A DNA stretch of 9,415 nt from Chitinophagaceae bacterium. Lineage in GTDB: Bacteria > Bacteroidota > Bacteroidia > Chitinophagales > Chitinophagaceae. A program made the translations under genes and the position numbers. The notes below the pieces were generated by a model. The model made no database searches. It saw only the letters and a program-made list of their open reading frames with translations, and was not told the origin of the DNA. Each line of letters begins with the position of its first letter. Within the stretch, counting starts at the first letter, position 1. Below, one piece after another: positions 1 to 6,201 of the stretch. The DNA is taken from contig DMPB01000099.1 of the NCBI GenBank assembly GCA_003456175.1, forward strand, positions 54,189 to 63,603. Reading direction: 5' to 3'.

Positions 1-1451
1 TGCCATGTACCTTCTTGGTCGTCACAAATAATCCATTTACTATCGCCGCTCCACTGATAATCCCAATCACCATCGGAATAACTGTAGTTTCTACCTTGCG
101 GTAAAAGCGTACGCGATTGCTTACTGGCGATATTATATACACGGAGTATGTTACGTTCTTCAATAAAGGCTATCTCTTTACCGTCAGGTGAAAATTTCGC
201 TTGAAATTGTTCGGCTGGCGTAGCAATTACAGGCTCCTCTTTGATTAAAGTTGCTGCGTAGAAATAAGGTTCTTCTTTACGAGCAACAGTAGCTTTGAAC
301 ACATCCCAACTATTACCACGTTCAGTAGCATACAGTAAGGTTTTACTATCGGGGCTCCAACTTACCATACGCTCTTGCTGTGGTGTATTGGTAATACGCT
401 TCGTAGGGCCGCCATCAACACTGGCAACAAATACTTCGCCACGTACTACGAATGCAACTTCTTTACCGCTTGGGCTTACCGCAAATTCACTCATATTACC
501 ATTAATGCTCACATTTTTTTCAATGTTTTGGCGACCATCATTAGTAATTTGAATGCTTATTTTTTGCGGTGTTCCATTTTCCGTAAGGGTATATACTTCA
601 CCATCGTAAGTAAAGCAAAGCGTATTGTTTTTAGCAATACTTAAATGGCGTACCGGGTGCTTATCGAACTTAGTTAGCTGAACCTCAGCCATTTTATTAG
701 CAACGGGTGTTTTATAAATGTTTTGAGTACCATTTTTTTCACTTAAGTAATAAATGAATTGATCGTTATTACTAAACACAGGCTCTCTATCTTCACCCTC
801 AAATCCGCTTATTTGTTTGTATTTATTGGCAGCAACATCTAACACCCAAATATCTCTTGTAACCGATGAGGTGTGGTGCTTACGCCAAGGATCTTCGTAT
901 CCTTTACGATCTTGAAAAACAATTTGTGTACCCTTAGTATTGTAATGAGCATGCTCCATGCCAGCACCACTTACCAATATTGGCTTACCACCTGTTACTG
1001 GCACTTTATATAAATTTTGAAACAACCGCGGACTGTAAAAACGAATGTTTTCGGCTTGTACATTTCGAGCACTACCCAAAATCACATGCTTGCCGTCGGG
1101 TGAAAAATCGTAAGGATAATCATTAGCACTATGCGTAGTGATACGTACTGGAGCACCGCCGTTAGCAGGCATTACAAACACATCGAAATTACCGTAACGG
1201 TCGCTAGCGAAAGCAATGTACTTACCATCTTTACTCCACACGGGCATCATATCATGTGCCTCATGTAAGGTTAAAGGAACCGCATTACCACCTTTGGCAT
1301 CTACACGGTATAAATCGCCTTTGTAACCAAATACAATGGTGCTACCATCAGGACTAATTGCCGGATAGCGCAACCACATCGCATTATTTTGCGCCCAACT
1401 CATGCTGCTGAGTAACAGCACAGAAAGCACTCCCCAGAAACGATGTTTCAT
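1..1451 (-). CDS. Tricorn-type periplasmic protease, N-terminal part (partial)
   Basis: This is the first 483 codons of a large secreted protein, read without a stop from an ATG at 1451-1449 to the left edge. Residues 1-20 form a typical signal peptide (basic start, hydrophobic VLSVLLLSS, then SWA before QNN). The rest is a string of PD40/WD40-like propeller blades: YPAISPDGSTIVF (29-41), MPVWSKDGKYIAF (69-81), YDFSPDGKHVI (114-124), FAVSPSGKEVAF (323-334), MVSWSPDSKTLLY (362-374) and AKFSPDGKEIAF (418-429). This tandem arrangement after a signal peptide matches the N-terminal beta-propellers of tricorn-family S41 peptidases, which Bacteroidota export to the periplasm and which degrade peptides. 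The PDZ and catalytic S41 domains would lie left of the window, so the protease assignment is inference; a TolB-like propeller protein or amidohydrolase with PD40 repeats is the main alternative. It is transcribed divergently from the M23 gene. Confidence 0.85.
   Translation of the reverse strand, partial: MKHRFWGVLSVLLLSSMSWAQNNAMWLRYPAISPDGSTIVFGYKGDLYRVDAKGGNAVPLTLHEAHDMMPVWSKDGKYIAFASDRYGNFDVFVMPANGGAPVRITTHSANDYPYDFSPDGKHVILGSARNVQAENIRFYSPRLFQNLYKVPVTGGKPILVSGAGMEHAHYNTKGTQIVFQDRKGYEDPWRKHHTSSVTRDIWVLDVAANKYKQISGFEGEDREPVFSNNDQFIYYLSEKNGTQNIYKTPVANKMAEVQLTKFDKHPVRHLSIAKNNTLCFTYDGEVYTLTENGTPQKISIQITNDGRQNIEKNVSINGNMSEFAVSPSGKEVAFVVRGEVFVASVDGGPTKRITNTPQQERMVSWSPDSKTLLYATERGNSWDVFKATVARKEEPYFYAATLIKEEPVIATPAEQFQAKFSPDGKEIAFIEERNILRVYNIASKQSRTLLPQGRNYSYSDGDWDYQWSGDSKWIICDDQEGTW
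575..588 (+). repeat. Copy of CATTTDCCGTAAGG motif (CATTTTCCGTAAGG)
   Basis: Full 14-base match with T at the variable position, inside the tricorn-type gene. On the sense strand it is read as codons for Thr-Leu-Thr-Glu-Asn (about residues 288-292). Confidence 0.8.
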
Positions 1452-1479
1452 ATGAATTCATTTAGTTTTACCAAAGCAA

Positions 1480-1510
1480 TAAAGGTACTTGGCTATGCTA
1501 ATGAACGCAA
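1480..1510 (-). promoter_or_regulatory. Putative Bacteroidota promoter of the tricorn-type gene
   Basis: Read on the minus strand, a TTG at 1510-1508 is followed after 20 bases by TACCTTTA at 1487-1480. This fits the Bacteroidota primary-sigma pattern (-33 TTG/TTTG and -7 TAnnTTTG), with seven of eight bases matching in the -7 box. Transcription would begin near 1473, about 20 bases before the ATG at 1451. The -7 box is the complement of AAAGG (1481-1485), which may be the ribosome binding site of the divergent M23 gene, so the two genes share very compact control DNA. A possible plus-strand -7 box, TAGTTTTA at 1463-1470, has no clear -33 partner. Confidence 0.45.
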
Positions 1511-2187
1511 CACGATTTGAAGAATGGATGTTTAAATACACCGAAGGTTTTCATAGTTTGGTGCCTTTACAGGCAAATGATACACTGCTACCACTCAACT
1601 TAACAGCAAGTAATACCGATTTAACTCCGACTTTATTAAAAGATACTGCTGCTTTTACACACTATATTCAGCAACAACTTCAAGCGGCAAGTGCTACTTA
1701 TGGTTATGGCGGTTATGCCGAAAACAGAACGGTGTATCAACGCAGTGAGGTATTTGATGGTGCAGAACCACGTACGCTACACCTCGGCTTAGATATTTGG
1801 GGCGACGCAGGCACAACTGTATTTGCACCACTTGGCGGCATGGTACACAGCTTTGCCTTTAACAAGGCATTTGGCGATTATGGTGCTACCATTATTTTTT
1901 TGCATCAACTAGAAGGTATCCCGTTTTATACCTTGTACGGACATCTAAGCTTACAAAGCTTAGCAGGGCTTACCGAAGGCAAATACATTACCAGAGGCGA
2001 AGCTTTTGCTAGTTTTGGCATAGCGGAGGAGAATGGTTTCTGGCCACCGCACTTGCACTTTCAAATAATACTTGATATGGAACTCAAAGAGGGAGATTAT
2101 CCCGGTGTTTGTGCATGGAGCGAACGTGAGAAATATTTGAGTAACTGCCCCAACCCAGCAGTAATAGCTGGTAAGCGATTTCTTTAA
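1495..2187 (+). CDS. M23-family metallopeptidase, soluble stand-alone form
   Basis: A 230-residue protein with a lysostaphin/LytM-type M23 domain in its C-terminal two thirds. From the ATG at 1495, HLGLD gives zinc ligands H96 and D100, YGHLS gives H150, and PPHLHFQ gives H186 and H188 (third ligand H188; H150 and H186 match the catalytic histidines of LytM). M23 enzymes normally cut glycine-containing or peptidoglycan cross-link peptides outside the cytoplasm, but the N-terminus here (roughly residues 1-70) shows no signal peptide or membrane segment. The motif spacing, GFWPPHLHFQIILD and the tail with PGVC and CPNP closely resemble the M23 domain that I recall from large APH-M23-class III aminotransferase fusion proteins, so this may be a free version of that domain. 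ATG 1495 was chosen because AAAGG at 1481-1485 sits 9 bases upstream; TTG 1489 and ATG 1501 are alternatives. Confidence 0.88.
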   Translation: MLMNATRFEEWMFKYTEGFHSLVPLQANDTLLPLNLTASNTDLTPTLLKDTAAFTHYIQQQLQAASATYGYGGYAENRTVYQRSEVFDGAEPRTLHLGLDIWGDAGTTVFAPLGGMVHSFAFNKAFGDYGATIIFLHQLEGIPFYTLYGHLSLQSLAGLTEGKYITRGEAFASFGIAEENGFWPPHLHFQIILDMELKEGDYPGVCAWSEREKYLSNCPNPAVIAGKRFL

Positions 2188-2201
2188 AGCCCGATGTTAA
2201 G

Positions 2202-2232
2202 GTTATGGGGCGGCCTGCGGCCGCCCCATAAC
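2202..2232. terminator. GC-rich perfect hairpin between convergent genes
   Basis: A 14-bp perfect inverted repeat (GTTATGGGGCGGCC at 2202-2215, its complement at 2219-2232) around a 3-base TGC loop. It lies 14 bases after the M23 stop and 28 bases before the end of the convergent aldo/keto reductase gene. The very stable GC stem in AT-rich surroundings and the convergent position fit a bidirectional transcription terminator. No U-tract follows on either strand, so it may instead act as an mRNA 3'-end stabiliser or be a REP-like element. Confidence 0.55.
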
Positions 2233-2260
2233 AGCAATCAAAATATTACTTACATCATTA

Positions 2261-3280
2261 CTACCGCTTGATGATGCGATCATAAAAACCACCAAAGTTG
2301 TTCATCTTCACTGCATCTTCTTGAAAAAACTTTCCAGGGAACCCAAGATCAATTTTGCTAACCGCATCTAGCCTAGCCAAATGCGTTGGTGAAAGTGTGA
2401 CTTGCGTAAAGGCTATATTTTCTGTAAGCTGTGAAAGTTTGGTAGCACCAACAATAGGAATACAAGGCACCCCTTGTTGGCGTGTCCACTGCAGCGCAAC
2501 ATGGCTGGCAGGAACACCAAGTTCATTCGCAATAGCTACTACTTCTTGTGTAATGATATTGCTGGCAGCACTCAAACGATTGCTTTCAGGCTTTAAACGC
2601 CCAATACCACCTTGCAAATATTTACCCGTAAGGGCACCTCCTGCCAATGGCGCCCAAGGTGTTAGCGTAAGGCCATAATGCTTGGCCATTGGTAATAATT
2701 CACGTTCTGGCGTACGTTGTAGCAAACTATACTCTACCTGCAAGGCTACAAATTGGCTCCAACCCATTAGCTCGGCTAGGGTTTGACTTTTACTTACAAT
2801 CCATGCAGGTGTATCGCTGATAGCAATGTAATTAACCTTGCCTGCACGTACCAAATCATCGAGGCCGCGGAGAATTTCATCTACTGGTGTAAGATCATCC
2901 CAAATGTGTAGGTACAATACATCTATAAAATCGGTTTTTAACCGCTTTAAACTACCCTCTACACTTCGTATCATATTCTTGCGGTTATTGCCGCTAGCGT
3001 TGGGGTTGGTACGATTATCGGCCAAAGAATATTTTGTAGCAATCACAAAAAAATCTCTATCGTTGGCTGCAAGGTAGTTACCTAGAATAGCCTCGCTTTG
3101 TCCTTGCTGATATATATTGGCAGTATCAATAAAATTACCGCCAGCTGCGGCAAAAGCATCAAGTATGGCAAAGCTATCGGCTTCGTTCGCACCCCATCCG
3201 TTGGCGGTGCCCAAACCCATCGCACCAAAACAAATTTCACTTACTTTAAGTCCGCTTCTTCCGAGTAATTGGTATCGCAT
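2261..3280 (-). CDS. Aldo/keto reductase
   Basis: A 339-residue NAD(P)H-dependent oxidoreductase of the AKR superfamily, cytoplasmic, with no signal peptide. It opens with the family signature RYQLLGRSGLKVSEICFGAM. The catalytic tetrad is complete: D52 and Y57 in FIDTANIY, K83 in ATKYS and H125 in YLHIWD. The C-terminal cofactor-binding segment is recognisable as IPIVGATKLSQLTENI (274-289), and the segment PLAGGALTGKY (211-221) is typical of the bacterial AKR group with RNNRKNM-like and ERELLPMA motifs (here GNNRKNM 97-103 and ERELLPMA 192-199). Length is normal for the group. The substrate cannot be read from sequence; members reduce aldehydes, sugars and aromatic carbonyls. It is transcribed alone, divergent from pdxA. 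Codons for GALTGKY contain one variant copy of the repeated CCGTAAGG motif (2619-2633). Confidence 0.93.
   Translation of the reverse strand: MRYQLLGRSGLKVSEICFGAMGLGTANGWGANEADSFAILDAFAAAGGNFIDTANIYQQGQSEAILGNYLAANDRDFFVIATKYSLADNRTNPNASGNNRKNMIRSVEGSLKRLKTDFIDVLYLHIWDDLTPVDEILRGLDDLVRAGKVNYIAISDTPAWIVSKSQTLAELMGWSQFVALQVEYSLLQRTPERELLPMAKHYGLTLTPWAPLAGGALTGKYLQGGIGRLKPESNRLSAASNIITQEVVAIANELGVPASHVALQWTRQQGVPCIPIVGATKLSQLTENIAFTQVTLSPTHLARLDAVSKIDLGFPGKFFQEDAVKMNNFGGFYDRIIKR
2619..2633 (+). repeat. Variant copy of the motif (TATTTACCCGTAAGG)
   Basis: The 8-base core CCGTAAGG (2626-2633) is intact, but the A/T flank has one inserted base and T instead of the first C. It lies in the aldo/keto reductase gene, in codons for Ala-Leu-Thr-Gly-Lys-Tyr. 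Confidence 0.65.
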
Positions 3281-3327
3281 AGAAAACTGTTTTTACAGTG
3301 TGCAACCTAAGTAATTTGATGCGCCAA

Positions 3328-3371
3328 CATTTACCGTAAGGGTAATATTTATAAAAACCTTACGGTAAATG
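3328..3371. repeat. Inverted pair of the CATTTACCGTAAGG motif in a divergent control region
   Basis: Two perfect 14-base copies face each other: CATTTACCGTAAGG at 3328-3341 on the plus strand and the same word on the minus strand at 3358-3371, separated by 16 A/T-rich bases. In RNA from either strand they would form a 14-bp stem. The pair lies between divergently transcribed genes, so it does not close either gene as a terminator would. It could be an operator, a leader structure, or, like paired uptake sequences in Haemophilus and Neisseria, simply two copies of a genome-wide motif. The right arm ends 6 bases before the ATG at 3377, which argues against initiation there. Confidence 0.85.
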
Positions 3372-3418
3372 CAGCGATGCAAGCAGTTGCGTATCTTCAC
3401 GGCCTTAACTATTGGGGT

Positions 3419-4504
3419 ATGCAAAGCGATTTATATAAACCGATTATTGGTTTTAGTTGTGGCGATATTAATGGTATTGGTATTGAAGTATTGATACAAG
3501 CACTACACGATAATCGTGTGCTTGATATGTGTACGCCAGTAATTTTCGCTAGTAATAAGAGCATTAATTTTTATCGAAAAACATTACCCGACGTTAATTT
3601 CTCGTACAGCGCTACGAAAGATATTACCCGCATCAACCCCAAGCAGGTGAATATTTTTAACTGTTGGGAAGAAGAAGTGAGTATTACCCCTGGTGTGCTC
3701 AACGAAACGGGTGGTAAGTATGCCCTTATTAGTTTGCAACAAGCCGTTAGCTGCCTTAAAAACGGCGACATTGATGCATTGGTAACAGCACCTATCCATA
3801 AGAAAAATGTATATAGCGAGGGCTTTCCTTACAGTGGTCACACACCCTATTTGAAAGCCAGTTTTGATGCGAAAGATGTTCTCATGTTTATGGTAGCGAG
3901 CAATATACGTGTGGGCTTGCTTACAGAGCATGTGCCAGTGCATCAGGTACATGAACATGTTACGAAAGATAATATTATACGAAAGTTGCAAATGATGCAT
4001 AGCAGCTTACGCAGAGATTTTGGTATCGATAAACCTAAAATTGCTGTTCTTGGCTTAAACCCACATGCCGGCGATGAAGGTTTAATTGGCGAAGAAGAGC
4101 AACGTATTATTCTACCTGCTATTGAAGAAGCTCGCAAGCAAATGCTGGTATTCGGTGCATTTAGTGCTGATGCTTTTTTTGCCAGGGCACAATATGAACA
4201 ATTTGATGCAGTGCTAGCCATGTATCACGACCAAGGTTTGATACCTTTTAAATCGTTGGCTATTGGCGAAGGTGCCAACTTTACTGCTGGCTTGCCAGTA
4301 GTAAGAACTAGCCCCGACCACGGCACCGCTTTTGATATTGCTGGCAAGGGTAAGGCTAGCGCAGCATCTACACTTTCGGCTACGTTTGAAGCGATTGATA
4401 TTGTACGCCGCCGCCGTGCTTTCGATGAGGCTCATAGCAACCCTATTCAACGCCGTAGCAACCGCTTGTTGCAACATGCAGTTGATGAAAAAATTGATGA
4501 ATAA
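3419..4504 (+). CDS. pdxA: 4-hydroxythreonine-4-phosphate dehydrogenase
   Basis: PdxA oxidises 4-phosphohydroxy-L-threonine with NAD(P)+; the product is condensed with deoxyxylulose phosphate by PdxJ in the DXP-dependent vitamin B6 pathway. From ATG 3419 the protein is 361 residues and starts MQSDLYKPIIGFSCGDINGIGIE, the family's N-terminal motif. Counting from that start, the substrate-contacting SGHT has H141, and the three metal-binding histidines are H171 (TEHVP), H216 (LNPHAGDEG) and H270 (YHDQGLIPFK). The motif RTSPDHGTAFDIAGKG closes the domain. It is somewhat longer than E. coli PdxA because of inserted segments, as in other Bacteroidota. An in-frame ATG at 3377 would add 14 residues, but these precede the conserved start and the site abuts a hairpin arm, so 3419 is preferred. 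A 12-base gap to the epimerase suggests one operon. Confidence 0.95.
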   Translation: MQSDLYKPIIGFSCGDINGIGIEVLIQALHDNRVLDMCTPVIFASNKSINFYRKTLPDVNFSYSATKDITRINPKQVNIFNCWEEEVSITPGVLNETGGKYALISLQQAVSCLKNGDIDALVTAPIHKKNVYSEGFPYSGHTPYLKASFDAKDVLMFMVASNIRVGLLTEHVPVHQVHEHVTKDNIIRKLQMMHSSLRRDFGIDKPKIAVLGLNPHAGDEGLIGEEEQRIILPAIEEARKQMLVFGAFSADAFFARAQYEQFDAVLAMYHDQGLIPFKSLAIGEGANFTAGLPVVRTSPDHGTAFDIAGKGKASAASTLSATFEAIDIVRRRRAFDEAHSNPIQRRSNRLLQHAVDEKIDE

Positions 4505-4516
4505 GCTGTCTTAACT

Positions 4517-5389
4517 ATGCTATTAACAATTGAAAATAATATTATAACTGTAGCAATCAGTACTTTGGGTGCAGAGCTGCAAAGCATTTACCGTAAGGAT
4601 ATACCATTAGAATATTTATGGCAGGGTAATCCGCAATTTTGGGGCAAGCGAAGTCCGGTATTATTTCCCATTGTAGGTGGCTTAAAGGAGGGCAAGTATC
4701 ACTATGCAGGTAACAGCTATAAAATGGGGCGACATGGTTTTGCCAGAGAGCAAGTGTTTGAAGTAATCAACCAATCGAACGATAGTATTGTATTTCGCCT
4801 TACGGCAAATGAAGTAACGCGTAAGCTATATCCTTTCGAATTTGAACTTACAATTACTTACACGCTCGTTAACCATAGGCTTTCTGTAACCTACCAAGTA
4901 GCTAATAGTGGTAACGATACGTTGTATGCTTCTATTGGGGCACATCCTGCATTTAACGTACCACTTACCAGCGATACCACTTTCGAAGAATATTACTTGC
5001 AATTTGAACAAATCGAAAACGCAGGTATTTATCCGCTTACAGCAGCAGGATTATTGAAGACAGAACCCATCCCTTACTTACAAAAGGCGAATGCCATTCC
5101 ACTCGTGAAATCTATGTTTTATGGCGACGCCTTGGTGTTTAAAGAGTTAAAAAGCAGTAGTATCTCCATACTGAGCACACGCCATGAGCATGGTATAACC
5201 GTGAGCTATTATAACATGCCTTATATGGGTATTTGGAGTGCTAAAGATGCCCCATTTGTATGTATTGAGCCTTGGCATGGTATTGCCGATAGCGAAGTGG
5301 CGAGCGGCAATATTACCAATAAAGAAGGCATTGTGGCTATACCTAAAGGCGAGTGCTTACACTGCAATATGCGAATTACTTTGTTTTGA
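4517..5389 (+). CDS. Aldose 1-epimerase family protein (LacX/YeaD-like)
   Basis: A 290-residue cytoplasmic galactose-mutarotase-fold protein. Visible family motifs are LWQGNPQFWGKRSPVLFPIVG (34-54), GRHGFAR with H73, IGAHPAF with H143 (the catalytic acid position), and the catalytic base region FVCIEPWHGIAD with E251. Such enzymes interconvert the anomers of aldoses; the LacX/YeaD-like group also includes glucose-6-phosphate epimerases, so the exact sugar is uncertain. Length and residue order are normal. It begins 12 bases after the pdxA stop and is followed by a strong hairpin terminator, so it is probably the last gene of a two-gene transcript. No metabolic link to vitamin B6 is evident. 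It contains two copies of the repeated 14-base motif in different reading frames (4585-4598 and 4798-4811). Confidence 0.92.
   Translation: MLLTIENNIITVAISTLGAELQSIYRKDIPLEYLWQGNPQFWGKRSPVLFPIVGGLKEGKYHYAGNSYKMGRHGFAREQVFEVINQSNDSIVFRLTANEVTRKLYPFEFELTITYTLVNHRLSVTYQVANSGNDTLYASIGAHPAFNVPLTSDTTFEEYYLQFEQIENAGIYPLTAAGLLKTEPIPYLQKANAIPLVKSMFYGDALVFKELKSSSISILSTRHEHGITVSYYNMPYMGIWSAKDAPFVCIEPWHGIADSEVASGNITNKEGIVAIPKGECLHCNMRITLF
4585..4598 (+). repeat. Copy of CATTTDCCGTAAGG motif (CATTTACCGTAAGG)
   Basis: Exact copy in the epimerase gene, in codons for Ile-Tyr-Arg-Lys (residues 24-27). The context AGCATTTACCGTAAGG followed by N-TAT is the same as the intergenic copy at 8803-8816. Confidence 0.8.
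4798..4811 (-). repeat. Copy of CATTTDCCGTAAGG motif (CATTTGCCGTAAGG)
   Basis: Full 14-base match on the minus strand, with G at the variable position, inside the epimerase gene in codons for Arg-Leu-Thr-Ala-Asn-Glu (residues 94-99). Orientation and reading frame differ from the copy at 4585. Confidence 0.8.
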
Positions 5390-5400
5390 AGTAGTATTTT

Positions 5401-5445
5401 AATGGCTTGTTAAACATATAATTTAATATTTAACAAGCCATTTTT
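5401..5445 (+). terminator. Rho-independent terminator after the epimerase
   Basis: A perfect 14-bp stem (AATGGCTTGTTAAA at 5401-5414, complement at 5429-5442) with a 14-base A/T loop is followed by a run of T (5441-5445). It starts 12 bases after the epimerase stop and ends just before the 3' end of the convergent minus-strand operon at 5448. On the minus strand the trailing sequence is ATTAAAATAC, a weaker tail, so it may stop transcription from both sides. Confidence 0.82.
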
Positions 5446-5447
5446 GT

Positions 5448-5726
5448 CTAAACATTAACCCCCATGCAATCTAAGTATTCACTTTCAGCCATTTGATAAG
5501 AAACAGACAAAGCAATTGCAGCAACCTCAATGCAATATGCAGGATCAGTTGAGTTTGCACATGCCCCAGCAATTTCATAGTACTGGCTTTCAGCTATTAA
5601 AATTGACCTTACCTTCTGCTCATAGCAAAAACTAGCTCTATTAAAATGTTCTTCCGGATTTTGACAACTTATACAGTAAAGAAAAGCAAAGCAGAGATAT
5701 AGAAATTTATTATTTATCCTTTTCAT
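5448..5726 (-). CDS. Small putative lipoprotein, cysteine-containing
   Basis: A 92-residue protein that I do not recognise. Residues 1-20 are a signal peptide (KRINNK, then the hydrophobic FLYLCFAFLY) ending in CISC, so C21 is a plausible lipid-anchored cysteine followed by QNPEE; the residue at -3 is Cys rather than the usual Leu, which makes the lipobox imperfect. The mature part has four further cysteines (C34, C56, C65, C87), enough for two disulfides in the periplasm. The start codon lies inside the last codons of the upstream gene (17-base overlap including its stop), which points to translational coupling. It is the last gene of the ABC/LolA-like operon, just before the shared hairpin at 5401-5442. 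A role with the upstream transporter is inference from position only. Confidence 0.7.
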   Translation of the reverse strand: MKRINNKFLYLCFAFLYCISCQNPEEHFNRASFCYEQKVRSILIAESQYYEIAGACANSTDPAYCIEVAAIALSVSYQMAESEYLDCMGVNV

Positions 5727-6168
5727 TGTTTATAATTTTACGTGTTAACAACAAAATATCATTTCGATTAGGCAACTGCATGATGCGTTGGTATATGTTA
5801 CTAGAAGCCATTAATGCAGTTAATGTTTGCTGGTATTCGTTCATTAAAACAGTCATTTGCGGAGAAAGCTGAATATTAAGGGCTTTCATTTTAGCATGCT
5901 TTGCAGCCGGCGATAAACTTTTGTCGCTTACAATCGCTTGTACCGCACTTTGTTGTGCTTTCAACTGCTTTGCATTGGCTGGGGTTTGCTTTGCCTTTCG
6001 CTCTTGTTCAGTTAACGAACTCATTTGTGCTTGCAAATACACCATTTTACGGTAGTGCTGATTACCTGCCAGTGCTTGTGCCCACTGTTCGTTGGTTTTG
6101 AATTCGGCTTGGCTTAAGCCCAATAATGGTAGCAATAGTACCATTATAAACTGCTGTAGTTTTTTCAT
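5710..6168 (-). CDS. Secreted helical protein of unknown function
   Basis: A 152-residue protein with a clear signal peptide: MKKLQQF, the hydrophobic core IMVLLLPLLGL, then SQA before EFKTNEQW. The mature part is rich in Gln, Lys, Ala and Leu and looks largely alpha-helical, with charged and Gln-rich stretches around residues 40-100 that could form coiled coils. There are no cysteines and no catalytic motif. I do not recognise the family. It sits 30 bases after the LolA-like gene and overlaps the following lipoprotein gene by 17 bases, so all three are probably cotranscribed and act in the periplasm. Its ATG (6168-6166) lies in the 3' arm of an 18-bp perfect inverted repeat, so its translation may be controlled by RNA structure. 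Confidence 0.75.
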   Translation of the reverse strand: MKKLQQFIMVLLLPLLGLSQAEFKTNEQWAQALAGNQHYRKMVYLQAQMSSLTEQERKAKQTPANAKQLKAQQSAVQAIVSDKSLSPAAKHAKMKALNIQLSPQMTVLMNEYQQTLTALMASSNIYQRIMQLPNRNDILLLTRKIINNEKDK

Positions 6169-6201
6169 AATTTAATTTTTTACTAAATTATGAAAAAACT
6201 A
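6157..6201 (-). promoter_or_regulatory. 18-bp perfect inverted repeat covering a stop and a start codon
   Basis: The arms at 6157-6174 and 6184-6201 are exact reverse complements (TAAATTATGAAAAAACTA is the right arm on the plus strand and also the 3' arm in the minus-strand mRNA), with a 9-base loop. In the mRNA the 5' arm begins exactly with the UAG stop of the LolA-like gene. The 3' arm contains the AUG and first codons (Met-Lys-Lys-Leu) of the next gene. Folding would hide the initiation site unless ribosomes ending translation upstream open it, a typical coupling arrangement. The stem is AU-rich, so stability is moderate. The structure is seen; the function is inferred. Confidence 0.6.

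Noticed and set aside
176..190. Near-copy of the repeat (CTTTACCGTCAGG), and a similar one near 1090
   Set aside because: These encode the PD40 motif Ser-Pro-Asp-Gly-Lys on the minus strand, so resemblance follows from protein sequence and they were not counted.
295..644. Two overlapping plus-strand open frames (295-552 and 375-644)
   Set aside because: They lie antisense to the tricorn-type gene, whose continuous 483-codon frame has clear PD40 motifs; they show no recognisable domain or start signals.
3328..3371. The inverted pair as an ordinary intrinsic terminator
   Set aside because: It lies between divergent genes that both begin here, and no clear U-tract follows the stem on either strand.
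3377..3418. Upstream ATG at 3377 as the pdxA start
   Set aside because: It would add 14 residues before the conserved KPIIGFSCGD start and lies six bases after a hairpin arm, with no ribosome binding site.
3571..4477. Minus-strand open frames opposite pdxA (3571-3771, 3584-4000, 3943-4221, 4214-4477)
   Set aside because: Shadows of pdxA, whose active-site motifs span the whole region; their translations are low-complexity and unlike proteins.
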